Source: Nocardioides sp. SR21 (lineage in GTDB: Bacteria; Actinomycetota; Actinomycetes; Propionibacteriales; Nocardioidaceae). Taken from it: DNA of 64,000 nucleotides. The translations under genes and the position numbers were made by a program. Below the pieces are notes generated by a model that was not told where the DNA came from, did no database searches, and was given only the letters and a program-made list of their open reading frames with translations. Location: contig NZ_JAKWJR010000007.1 in assembly GCF_022761125.1 (NCBI RefSeq), positions 1 to 64,000 of the forward strand. Direction: 5' to 3'. Positions 11,740-18,854 of this stretch are shown here, one piece after another (position 1 is the stretch's first letter; each line of letters starts with the position of its first letter).

Positions 11740-11769
11740 AAGGCCCCGGGCTATCCGCCCGGGGCCTTT
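11740..11769. terminator. Rho-independent terminator, bidirectional
   Basis: AAGGCCCCGGG pairs with CCCGGGGCCTTT around a 7-base loop, flanked by A and T residues on the two sides. It serves the Bax1-I gene (+) and the SGNH hydrolase gene (-), whose stop is at 11777. Confidence 0.88.
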
Positions 11770-11776
11770 GTTCGTC

Positions 11777-12805
11777 TCAGCTGTCGATCGGGTCCAGCTC
11801 CTGCTCGTCGGGCGCCTCGACCTCCGCGTCCGGGCGGCGACGGCGGTGCCGCAGCTCGACCCACAGGCCGCGGACGCCGCGCCGGCTGCCGCCGACCTCC
11901 GCGCCGCCGAGCTCGGTGCCAGGCGTCTGGACGGCCTGGACCGCCGCCTTCGCGATCGGCAGCACGCCCTCGCCGCGGTACGCCTCGGGCCGCACCTCGT
12001 CGTCGTCGATCAGGCCCAGCGCCGCCAGCGTCGAGGGCAGCAGGACCTGGGCGAGCGCCTTGTAGCCGTGCGCGGACGGGTGGAACATGTCCGGCCCGAA
12101 GAGCAGCGCGGGCGCGGCGTCGAACTCCGGGCCCAGGATCGACCCGAGCGAGACCGTGCGGCCACCCTCCTCCACGACCGTGATGGTCTGCGCGGCGGCG
12201 AGTCGCCGCGACCACAGCCGGGCCACCTGCTTGAGCGGCGGCATGATCGGCTTGATGGTGCCGAGGTCCGGACAGGTGCCGACCAGCACGGAGATGCCGG
12301 CGTCGTGCAGTCGGCGTACCGCCTCGGAGAGGAAGCGGACCGACGCTGCCGGCAGCACGGTGTGGGTGACGTCGTTGGCGCCGATCAGGATCACCGCGAC
12401 GTCAGGCTCGGTGGGCAGCGCCTTGTCGATCTGCGCGGCGAGGTCGGACGACATCGCGCCGACCACCGCGAAGCTGCGCAGGTACACGCGCCGGTCCGCC
12501 TCCTCGGCCAGACCGCTGGCGAGGTAGGCGCCGGGGGTCTCCTCGACGCGCTCCACGCCGTACCCCGCGGCGCTGGAGTCGCCGAGCAGCGCGACCTTGA
12601 TCGCGGGACCCGGGCGACCGCGGCCGTACCACCCCGTGGAGTTCGGCGGGTCGTCCTCGGCGTTGCCGATGCGCTTGCGCGCCGTGGTGGCCTCGAAGCG
12701 CAGCAGGCCGTAGAGCCCTGCGCTCGCGAGGGTCAGCCCGCCACCGCCGTACGCAGCGGTCGAGGCGAGCTTGCGAGCAGCCGCTGTCTTCCCCACGTCG
12801 TCCAC
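11777..12805 (-). CDS. SGNH/GDSL-family hydrolase
   Basis: 342 aa. One N-terminal hydrophobic segment (AAYGGGGLTLASAGLYGLL) suggests a membrane anchor or uncleaved signal. Then come block I ALLGDSSAAGYGV (catalytic Ser), block III IGANDVTH (oxyanion Asn) and block V DMFHPSAHGY (Asp/His), the full SGNH triad. The C-terminus is Arg- and acidic-rich. These serine esterases deacylate lipids, glycans or peptidoglycan; the substrate is unknown. It is divergent from cystathionine beta-synthase, as in mycobacteria where Rv1075c lies near cbs (Rv1077). Confidence 0.87.
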   Translation of the reverse strand: MDDVGKTAAARKLASTAAYGGGGLTLASAGLYGLLRFEATTARKRIGNAEDDPPNSTGWYGRGRPGPAIKVALLGDSSAAGYGVERVEETPGAYLASGLAEEADRRVYLRSFAVVGAMSSDLAAQIDKALPTEPDVAVILIGANDVTHTVLPAASVRFLSEAVRRLHDAGISVLVGTCPDLGTIKPIMPPLKQVARLWSRRLAAAQTITVVEEGGRTVSLGSILGPEFDAAPALLFGPDMFHPSAHGYKALAQVLLPSTLAALGLIDDDEVRPEAYRGEGVLPIAKAAVQAVQTPGTELGGAEVGGSRRGVRGLWVELRHRRRRPDAEVEAPDEQELDPIDS

Positions 12806-12867
12806 ATTAGGAGGAGTGGTGAAGCGGGTATTGGGATACCCCGCACTTTCGGCTCTAGATTGGCCAG

Positions 12868-14265
12868 ATGCAGTACGTCGACTCTCTCCTCGACCTCATC
12901 GGCAACACCCCGCTGCTGAGGCTCTCGAAGTCCATGGGCTCCCTCGACGGCGCGAAGGGACCGATCGTCCTCGCCAAGGTGGAGTACCTCAACCCAGGCG
13001 GCTCCGTGAAGGACCGCATCGCGACCCGGATGATCGAGGCCGCCGAGGCCTCGGGCGAGCTCCAGCCGGGCGGCACCATCGTCGAGCCGACGTCGGGCAA
13101 CACCGGCGTCGGGCTGGCCATGGTCGCGCAGGCGAAGGGCTACAAGTGCATCTTCGTCTGCCCCGACAAGGTCAGCGAGGACAAGCGCAACGTCCTCAAG
13201 GCGTACGGCGCCGAGGTCGTGGTCTGCCCGACCGCCGTCGAGCCCGAGCACCCGGACTCCTACTACAACGTGTCGGACCGGCTCGCGTCGCAGCCCGGTG
13301 CGTGGAAGCCCGACCAGTACTCGAACCCGAACAACCCGCGCTCGCACTACGAGACCACCGGTCCGGAGATCTGGTCGCAGACCGAGGGCCGGATCACCCA
13401 CTTCGTCACCGGTGTCGGCACCGGCGGGACGATCAGCGGCATCGGCCGCTACCTCAAGGAGCAGAACCCCGACGTCCAGGTGGTCGGCGCCGACCCCGCC
13501 GGCTCGGTCTACTCCGGCGGCTCCGGCCGGCCGTACCTGGTCGAGGGCGTCGGCGAGGACTTCTGGCCCGACGCCTACGACCGCAACGTCGCGGACCGGA
13601 TCATCGAGGTCTCCGACGGGGACTCGTTCGCGATGACCCGCCGGCTCGCCCGCGAGGAGGCGCTGCTCGTCGGCGGCTCGTCCGGCATGGCCGTGCACGC
13701 CGCCATCCAGCTCGCCCACGAGCTCGAGGGCACGCCCGAGGGCGAGGACGCCGTGATCGTCGTCCTCCTCCCGGACTCCGGCCGCGGCTACCTCACCAAG
13801 GTCTTCAACGACGAGTGGCTGGCGCAGTACGGCTTCCCGGTCGACGGCACCGAGCCGGTCGCGCTGAACGTCGGCGAGGTGCTGCGCGGCAAGGACGGCC
13901 GGCTGCCGGACCTCGTGCACACGCACCCCGGCGAGACCATCGCCGAGGCCGTAGCGATCCTGCAGGAGTACGCCGTCTCCCAGATGCCGGTCGTCCGCGC
14001 AGAACCGCCCGTGGTGGCCGCCGAGGTCGTCGGCTCCGTCTCCGAGCGCACCCTGCTCGACCAGCTGTTCACCGGCGTCGCCAAGCTGACCGACCCCGTC
14101 AGCCAGCACATGTCGCCGCCGCTGCCGTCGATCGGCTCGACCGAGCCGGCCAAGGACGCGGTCGGTGCGCTCGAGGGTGCCGACGCGCTGCTGGTCCACG
14201 AGGACGGCAAGCCCGTCGGTGTGGTCACCCGCCACGACCTGCTCGCCTACCTGGCCCGCGGGTAG
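12868..14265 (+). CDS. cbs: Cystathionine beta-synthase
   Basis: 465 aa. The fold-type II PLP domain has the lysine in LNPGGSVKDRIA, the phosphate-binding EPTSGNTGVGLA and GTGGTISGIGRYLK. C-terminal to about residue 340 is a pair of CBS (Bateman) domains (GETIAEAVAILQEYAVSQMPV and ALLVHEDGKPVGVVTRHDLLAYL), the regulatory part. It condenses serine (or O-acetylserine) with homocysteine to cystathionine, the first step of reverse transsulfuration; metB at 49.1 kb could act next or in the reverse direction. There is no clear Shine-Dalgarno. An imperfect hairpin (GCGGGTAT/ATACCCCGC, 12824-12844) lies just upstream. Confidence 0.93.
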   Translation: MQYVDSLLDLIGNTPLLRLSKSMGSLDGAKGPIVLAKVEYLNPGGSVKDRIATRMIEAAEASGELQPGGTIVEPTSGNTGVGLAMVAQAKGYKCIFVCPDKVSEDKRNVLKAYGAEVVVCPTAVEPEHPDSYYNVSDRLASQPGAWKPDQYSNPNNPRSHYETTGPEIWSQTEGRITHFVTGVGTGGTISGIGRYLKEQNPDVQVVGADPAGSVYSGGSGRPYLVEGVGEDFWPDAYDRNVADRIIEVSDGDSFAMTRRLAREEALLVGGSSGMAVHAAIQLAHELEGTPEGEDAVIVVLLPDSGRGYLTKVFNDEWLAQYGFPVDGTEPVALNVGEVLRGKDGRLPDLVHTHPGETIAEAVAILQEYAVSQMPVVRAEPPVVAAEVVGSVSERTLLDQLFTGVAKLTDPVSQHMSPPLPSIGSTEPAKDAVGALEGADALLVHEDGKPVGVVTRHDLLAYLARG

Positions 14266-14268
14266 CCG

Positions 14269-14354
14269 TTGGTCGAGCCTGTCGAGACCCCGCAACCGCA
14301 GCGCTCGGGTGCAGGGGTCTCGACGACGCTCGCTGGCGCTCGCTGCTCGGCCAC
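14269..14354. repeat. Dispersed GGTCGAG-type repeat
   Basis: Begins TTGGTCGAGCCTGTCGAGAC directly after the cbs stop, contains a GC-rich centre, and returns with GGGGTCTCGACGACGCTCGC then TGGCGCTCGCTGCTCGGCCA. The last part is the same unit that is tandemly amplified at 35620. Confidence 0.8.
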
Positions 14355-14364
14355 CGTGCATAAT

Positions 14365-14378
14365 GAGAACCTGTTCTA
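14365..14378. promoter_or_regulatory. KstR-like operator upstream of the DUF35/thiolase pair
   Basis: AGAAC-CT-GTTCT (14366-14377) is a perfect 5-bp inverted repeat in GAGAACCTGTTCTA. The published KstR motif is TnnAACnnGTTnnA; here only the first T is changed to G. It ends 16 bp before the DUF35 start and abuts the ideal AGGAGG (14385-14390), so a bound repressor would block transcription. The binding protein is inferred. Confidence 0.6.
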
Positions 14379-14394
14379 GTTCTCAGGAGGGCGG

Positions 14395-14829
14395 ATGACC
14401 ACGACGCCGGTGATCGACGGCTGGTTCACGACCGGACCGGAGCCCGCGCTGCTCGGGTCGCGGTGCACCACGTGCGAGACGGTCTACTTCCCGCCCACGC
14501 AGGGCTTCTGCCGCAACCCGGCCTGCTCCGGCGACGAGTTCGCCGAGACGGCGCTGTCGCGGCGCGGGACGATCTGGTCGTACACCGACGCGCAGTACCA
14601 ACCGCCGCCACCGTACGTCCCGCCGACCGACCCGTTCGAGCCGTTCGCGCTGGCCGCGGTCGAGCTCCCGGAGGGACTGGTCGTGCTCGGCCAGGTCGCC
14701 AAGGGGTACGGCGTCGCCGACCTGCGCGTCGGCGGTGAGGTCGAGCTCGTCGTCGAGACGCTGCACGACGACCTCTCCATCTGGCGCTGGAAGCCGGTCA
14801 CCGAGATGGGCGAGGAGGCGGACCAGTGA
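14395..14829 (+). CDS. DUF35 OB-fold / zinc-ribbon acyl-CoA-associated protein
   Basis: 144 aa from ATG 14395 with AGGAGG. The N-terminal rubredoxin-like zinc ribbon has CTTCETVYFPP and CRNPAC (four Cys); the C-terminal OB fold contains GTIWSYTDAQYQPPPPY and LVVLGQVAKG. DUF35 proteins pair with thiolase-like enzymes and, in steroid side-chain degradation, with aldolases such as Ltp2 (partnering the DUF35 part of ChsH2). Overlap with the thiolase gene (GTGA, 14826-14829) supports a stable two-subunit enzyme. Confidence 0.88.
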   Translation: MTTTPVIDGWFTTGPEPALLGSRCTTCETVYFPPTQGFCRNPACSGDEFAETALSRRGTIWSYTDAQYQPPPPYVPPTDPFEPFALAAVELPEGLVVLGQVAKGYGVADLRVGGEVELVVETLHDDLSIWRWKPVTEMGEEADQ

Positions 14830-16016
14830 GCAACGACGTCGCCGTTGCGGGCGTGGGCATGCACCCGTGGGGCAAGTGGGGTCGCAACTTCGTGGAGTAC
14901 GGCGTGCACGCCTCCCGCGCGGCGCTCGCCGACTCCGGCATCGACTGGCGCGACGTCGACCTGATCGTCGGCGGTGAGACCGTCCGCAACGGCTACGCCG
15001 GCTACGTCGCCGGCGCGACGTTCGCCCAGGCGCTGGGCTGGAACGGCGCCAAGGTCGCCACGTCGTACGCCGCCTGCGCGACCGGCGCCCAGGCGCTCGA
15101 CACCGCCCGCGCGCGGATCCTGGCGGGGATGTCCGAGGTCGCGCTCGTCGTCGGCTCCGACACGACCCCCAAGGGCTTCCTCGCGCCGAACGCGGGGGAG
15201 CGCTGGGACGACCCCGACTGGCTGCGGTTCCGGCTGCTCGGCATGACGAACCCGGCGTACTTCGCGCTCTACGCGCGGCGCCGGATGGACCTCTACGGCG
15301 CGACCGCCGAGGACTTCGCGCAGGTGAAGGTCAAGAACGCCAGGCACGGGCTGGAGAACCCGAACGCCCGCTACCGCAAGGAGGTCAGCGTCGAGGACGT
15401 GCTGACCAGCGCGGTGGTCTCGGACCCCCTGCACCTGCTGGACATCTGCGCCACCTCGGACGGCGCGGCCGCGGTCGTGCTGTGCTCGACGGAGTACGCC
15501 GCGCGCCACGGCATCGGCGGCGGGGTGAAGATCAACGCGATCTCCACGGTCACGCCGACCTTCCCGCAGACCGTCATCGACATGCCGCTGCTGTCCACCG
15601 AGTCGACGAACGCCGTGCCCGCGCCCGAGCGGACGTTCAAGGAGTCGATCGGGCAGGCGGCGTACGAGGAAGCCGGCATCGACCCGGCCGACGTCAGCCT
15701 GGCCGAGGTCTACGACCTGTCGACCGCGCTCGAGCTCGACTGGATCGAGGACCTGCAGCTCTGCAAGCGCGGCGAGGCCGAGGTCCTGCTGCGTGCCGGC
15801 GACACCACGATCGGCGGCCGGATCCCGGTCAACCCGTCCGGCGGGCTCGCCTGCTTCGGCGAGGCCGTGCCTGCCCAGGCGCTCGCGCAGGTGTGCGAGG
15901 TGACCTGGCAGCTGCGCGGCCAGGCGGCCGGCCGCCAGGTCGAGGGCGCCCGGGTCGGCATCACCGCCAACCAGGGTCTCTTCGGGCACGGCTCCTCGGT
16001 GATCCTGAGCGTGTAG
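14826..16016 (+). CDS. Thiolase-superfamily lipid-transfer protein (Ltp-like)
   Basis: 396 aa. Thiolase fold with the nucleophile-region motif TSYAACATGAQALDTARARI, HLLDICATSDGAAAVVL, and C-terminal PVNPSGGLACFGEAVPAQAL. Non-decarboxylating thiolases of the SCP-X/Ltp type act in beta-oxidation of sterols, or as retro-aldolases when paired with a DUF35 subunit; this pairing favours the latter. The substrate is probably a CoA thioester of a steroid or branched chain, but this is inference from family and operator. A short promoter-less coupling with the DUF35 gene suggests equal expression. Confidence 0.85.
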   Translation: MSNDVAVAGVGMHPWGKWGRNFVEYGVHASRAALADSGIDWRDVDLIVGGETVRNGYAGYVAGATFAQALGWNGAKVATSYAACATGAQALDTARARILAGMSEVALVVGSDTTPKGFLAPNAGERWDDPDWLRFRLLGMTNPAYFALYARRRMDLYGATAEDFAQVKVKNARHGLENPNARYRKEVSVEDVLTSAVVSDPLHLLDICATSDGAAAVVLCSTEYAARHGIGGGVKINAISTVTPTFPQTVIDMPLLSTESTNAVPAPERTFKESIGQAAYEEAGIDPADVSLAEVYDLSTALELDWIEDLQLCKRGEAEVLLRAGDTTIGGRIPVNPSGGLACFGEAVPAQALAQVCEVTWQLRGQAAGRQVEGARVGITANQGLFGHGSSVILSV

Positions 16017-16019
16017 GCC

Positions 16020-16113
16020 GTTGGTCGAGCTCGTCGAGAGCCCGGTAGCCGACGTCGTTCCGCTGCGGGGTCTCGACGGCGCCCGCTGGAGCTCGCTGCT
16101 CGACCGACGGGGG
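16020..16113. repeat. Dispersed GGTCGAG-type repeat copies
   Basis: TTGGTCGAGCTCGTCGAGAG follows the thiolase stop; GGGGTCTCGACGGCGCCCGC and CTGCTCGACC close the copy. A half copy (GGTCGAGCCTGTCGAGACG) follows at 16138-16157, immediately before the DosR-like box. Confidence 0.75.
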
Positions 16114-16162
16114 CTGTCACGGTCGGGCGCCGTCCCCGGTCGAGCCTGTCGAGACGCAGGTA

Positions 16163-16200
16163 AAGGACTTTTGGCCCGAACCGGGTGACCCTCGGCCCGG
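16163..16200. promoter_or_regulatory. Two DosR/DevR-like boxes upstream of cydA
   Basis: AAGGACTTTTGGCCCGAA (16163-16180) fits the DosR palindrome TTSGGGACTWWAGTCCCSAA well (GGACT-TT-nGnCCCGAA). A weaker copy, GGGTGACCCTCGGCCCGGG (16183-16201), lies 21 bp away, i.e. two helical turns. Paired boxes are common in DosR promoters. The first is about 100 bp upstream of the cydA start. Confidence 0.68.
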
Positions 16201-16281
16201 GCGCGCTGCGGGACGGTCTTCCTAGCGTGTCTGCGACGCGTCGGATCGGTGCGTCGGACGACAGCGGATCGGAGTGCGCGG

Positions 16282-17733
16282 GTGGACATCCTCGACATTG
16301 CTCGGTGGCAGTTCGGGATCATCACGGTCTACCACTTCCTGTTCGTGCCGATCACGATCGGGCTCACCGCGCTGGTCGCGGCGATGGAGACCCAGTGGCT
16401 GCGGACCAGGTCGCCGGAGTGGCTGCGGCTGACGAAGTTCTTCGGGAAGCTGATGCTGATCAACTTCGCGATCGGCGTCGTGACCGGCATCGTGCAGGAG
16501 TTCCAGTTCGGCATGAACTGGTCCGACTACTCCCGCTTCGTGGGGGACGTCTTCGGCGCTCCGCTGGCGGTCGAGGCGCTGCTCGCGTTCTTCCTCGAGT
16601 CGACGTTCCTCGGGCTCTGGATCTTCGGCTGGGACAAGCTGCCGCGCGGCCTGCACGCCGCCTGCATGTGGATCGTGCACCTCGGCACCCTGGCCAGCAG
16701 CTGGTTCATCCTCGCGGCGAACTCCTGGATGCAGCACCCGGTCGGCTACGAGTACAACCCCGACAGCGGCCGCGCCGAGCTCACCGACTTCTGGGCGGTG
16801 ATGTTCAACAAGGTCCAGCTCGCGACGTTCCCGCACGTCGTGTTCGCGGCGTACATGACCGGGGCCGCCTTCATCCTCGGCATCTCCGCCTGGCTCTACG
16901 TCCGTGACCGGACGCCGGACCCGGACCGCGCGATGTACCGCAAGGGCATCCGCTTCGGCGCCTGGGTGCTGCTGGTCGCCGGGATGGGCGTCGCGATCAG
17001 CGGCGACTACCAGGGCAAGATCATGACCGAGGTCCAGCCGATGAAGATGGCGGCGGCCGAGGCGCTCTACGACACCGAGGACTCCTGCGCGCCGTTCTCG
17101 ATCTTCACGATCGGAACGCCGGACGGGCAGGAGGAGAAGTTCTCGATCACCGTGCCGTGCCTGCTGTCCTTCCTCGGCACCGGCAGCTTCGACGGCAAGG
17201 TCGAAGGCATCAACGACCTGCGCGCGCAGTACCAGGAGGAGTTCGGCCAGGACCCGGGCGCCCGCTACTACGACCCCTCCGGCAACTACTCGCCGATCAT
17301 CCCGATCACCTACTGGACGTTCCGCTACATGATCGGCATGGGCCTGCTGTCGGCGCTCTTCGCCTCGCTGATCCTGTTCCTGACCCGCAAGGGTCGCGCG
17401 CCGACGTCGAAGTGGTTCGGCCGGATGGCGATCGCGACGCCGATCGTCACCGTCCTCGGCAGCTCGTTCGGCTGGATCTTCACCGAGATGGGCCGCCAGC
17501 CCTGGGTGGTGTTCGGCCTGATGACCACGCCGCACGGCGTCTCGCCAGGGGTGAGCACGACCGAGGCGTGGATCTCGATCATCTCGCTGGTGCTGATCTA
17601 CGCGGTGCTCATGGTCGTCGAGCTCGGCCTGATCATCCGGGTCGTGAAGAAGGGCGCCGACCCGTTCCAGGAGCCGCCCGACCCGGGACGTGACGCCGAC
17701 GACGAAGACCGCCCGCTGGCGTTCGCCTACTGA
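16282..17733 (+). CDS. cydA: Cytochrome bd ubiquinol oxidase subunit I
   Basis: 483 aa from GTG 16282 (GGAG seven bases upstream); an in-frame ATG at 16249 is less likely because the conserved N-terminus is DILDIARWQFGIITVYHFLF. His in the first helix (VYHFLF), the long Q-loop region between helices 6 and 7 (SGDYQGKIMTEVQPMKMAA) and the GRQPWVVFGLMTT motif are all present. It houses haems b558, b595 and d and oxidises quinol, reducing O2 with high affinity. It heads the operon cydA-cydB-cydDC-devR, preceded by DosR-like boxes. Confidence 0.96.
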   Translation: MDILDIARWQFGIITVYHFLFVPITIGLTALVAAMETQWLRTRSPEWLRLTKFFGKLMLINFAIGVVTGIVQEFQFGMNWSDYSRFVGDVFGAPLAVEALLAFFLESTFLGLWIFGWDKLPRGLHAACMWIVHLGTLASSWFILAANSWMQHPVGYEYNPDSGRAELTDFWAVMFNKVQLATFPHVVFAAYMTGAAFILGISAWLYVRDRTPDPDRAMYRKGIRFGAWVLLVAGMGVAISGDYQGKIMTEVQPMKMAAAEALYDTEDSCAPFSIFTIGTPDGQEEKFSITVPCLLSFLGTGSFDGKVEGINDLRAQYQEEFGQDPGARYYDPSGNYSPIIPITYWTFRYMIGMGLLSALFASLILFLTRKGRAPTSKWFGRMAIATPIVTVLGSSFGWIFTEMGRQPWVVFGLMTTPHGVSPGVSTTEAWISIISLVLIYAVLMVVELGLIIRVVKKGADPFQEPPDPGRDADDEDRPLAFAY

Positions 17734-17736
17734 GGT

Positions 17737-17756
17737 GTCTCGACTGGCTCGACAAC
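17737..17756. repeat. Half copy of the dispersed GGTCGAG element
   Basis: GTGTCTCGACTGGCTCGACA sits in the 39-bp gap between cydA and cydB. It matches the right arm of the element at 9146-9216. Confidence 0.55.
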
Positions 17757-17772
17757 CGAAAGTCTAGGAGCG

Positions 17773-18789
17773 ATGGAACTCACCACCGTCTGGTTCTGCC
17801 TGATCGCCGTCCTCTGGATCGGCTACTTCACCCTCGAGGGCTTCGACTTCGGGGTCGGCATGCTGCTGCCGTGGCTGGCGCGGGACGACCGCGAGCGGCG
17901 CATCATGATCAACACCATCGGCCCGGTCTGGGACGGCAACGAGGTCTGGGTCCTCACCGCCGGCGGTGCGACGTTCGCGGCGTTCCCCGAGTGGTACGCG
18001 ACGCTCTTCAGCGGCTTCTACCTGCCGCTGCTGCTGATCCTGCTCGCGCTGATCGTGCGCGGCGTCGCGTTCGAGTACCGCCACCAGCGCCCCGAGGCCT
18101 CCTGGCACTCCTGGTGGGACCGCGCGATCATCGTCGGCTCCTACGTCCCGGCGTTCCTCTGGGGAGTCGCGTTCGCCAACATCGTCCGCGGGGTGCCGAT
18201 CGACGAGAACAAGGAGTTCACCGGCACGATCTTCACGCTGCTCAACCCGTTCGGGCTGCTCGGCGGGCTGGTCACGCTGCTGCTCTTCCTCACCCACGGC
18301 GCGACGTTCCTGGCGCTCAAGACCGACGGTGAGATCCGGTTCCGTGCCCGTCGCGTCGCGGTCGGCTCGGGGATGCTCGCCGCCGCAGCAGCCGTGGCGT
18401 TCCTCGTGTGGGTGCAGGTCGACACCGGCAACGCCGGGTCGGCGGCGCTGTTCGCCGGAGCCGCGCTCGCGCTCCTCGCCGGCATCGCGACGGCGTACGC
18501 CGGTCGCGAGGGCTGGGCGTTCATCGGGACGTTCGCGTGCATCGGGCTGGCCGTGGCCGGGCTGTTCGTCGGCCTGTTCCCCGACGTGATGCCGTCCTCG
18601 ACCAACGAGGCGTTCTCGCTGACGGCCACCAACGCGTCCGCGACCGACTACACGCTCAAGGTGATGACGATCGTCGCGGCGGTCTTCACACCGATCGTGC
18701 TCGGCTACCAGGCCTGGACCTACTGGGTGTTCCGCAAGCGGATCTCCGAGCACCACATCTCCGACGAGAAGCTGGAAGCCGTGGCATGA
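17773..18789 (+). CDS. cydB: Cytochrome bd ubiquinol oxidase subunit II
   Basis: 338 aa. It opens with the typical TVWFCLIAVLWIGYFTLEGF, followed by DFGVGMLLPWLARDD and GPVWDGNEVWVLTAGGATFA, diagnostic of CydB. About eight to nine transmembrane helices run to TYWVFRKRISEHH. It is the structural partner of CydA. Its TGA overlaps the ATG of a 22-codon reading frame leading to cydDC. Confidence 0.96.
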   Translation: MELTTVWFCLIAVLWIGYFTLEGFDFGVGMLLPWLARDDRERRIMINTIGPVWDGNEVWVLTAGGATFAAFPEWYATLFSGFYLPLLLILLALIVRGVAFEYRHQRPEASWHSWWDRAIIVGSYVPAFLWGVAFANIVRGVPIDENKEFTGTIFTLLNPFGLLGGLVTLLLFLTHGATFLALKTDGEIRFRARRVAVGSGMLAAAAAVAFLVWVQVDTGNAGSAALFAGAALALLAGIATAYAGREGWAFIGTFACIGLAVAGLFVGLFPDVMPSSTNEAFSLTATNASATDYTLKVMTIVAAVFTPIVLGYQAWTYWVFRKRISEHHISDEKLEAVA

Positions 18790-18854
18790 CCACCCCACGA
18801 CGGTCTTCTCCTCCGCGTCGCTCCCCCGAACAACGCCGCGGGGGCCCCGGATGA
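18786..18854 (+). CDS. 22-codon coupling reading frame between cydB and cydDC
   Basis: ATG 18786 overlaps the cydB stop (ATGA, 18786-18789) and its TGA (18852-18854) overlaps the cydDC ATG (ATGA, 18851-18854). The product would be MTTPRRSSPPRRSPEQRRGG plus two residues, rich in Arg/Pro/Ser. It may only carry terminating ribosomes across the gap to cydDC. Whether the peptide accumulates is unknown. Confidence 0.4.
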   Translation: MTTPRRSSPPRRSPEQRRGGPG

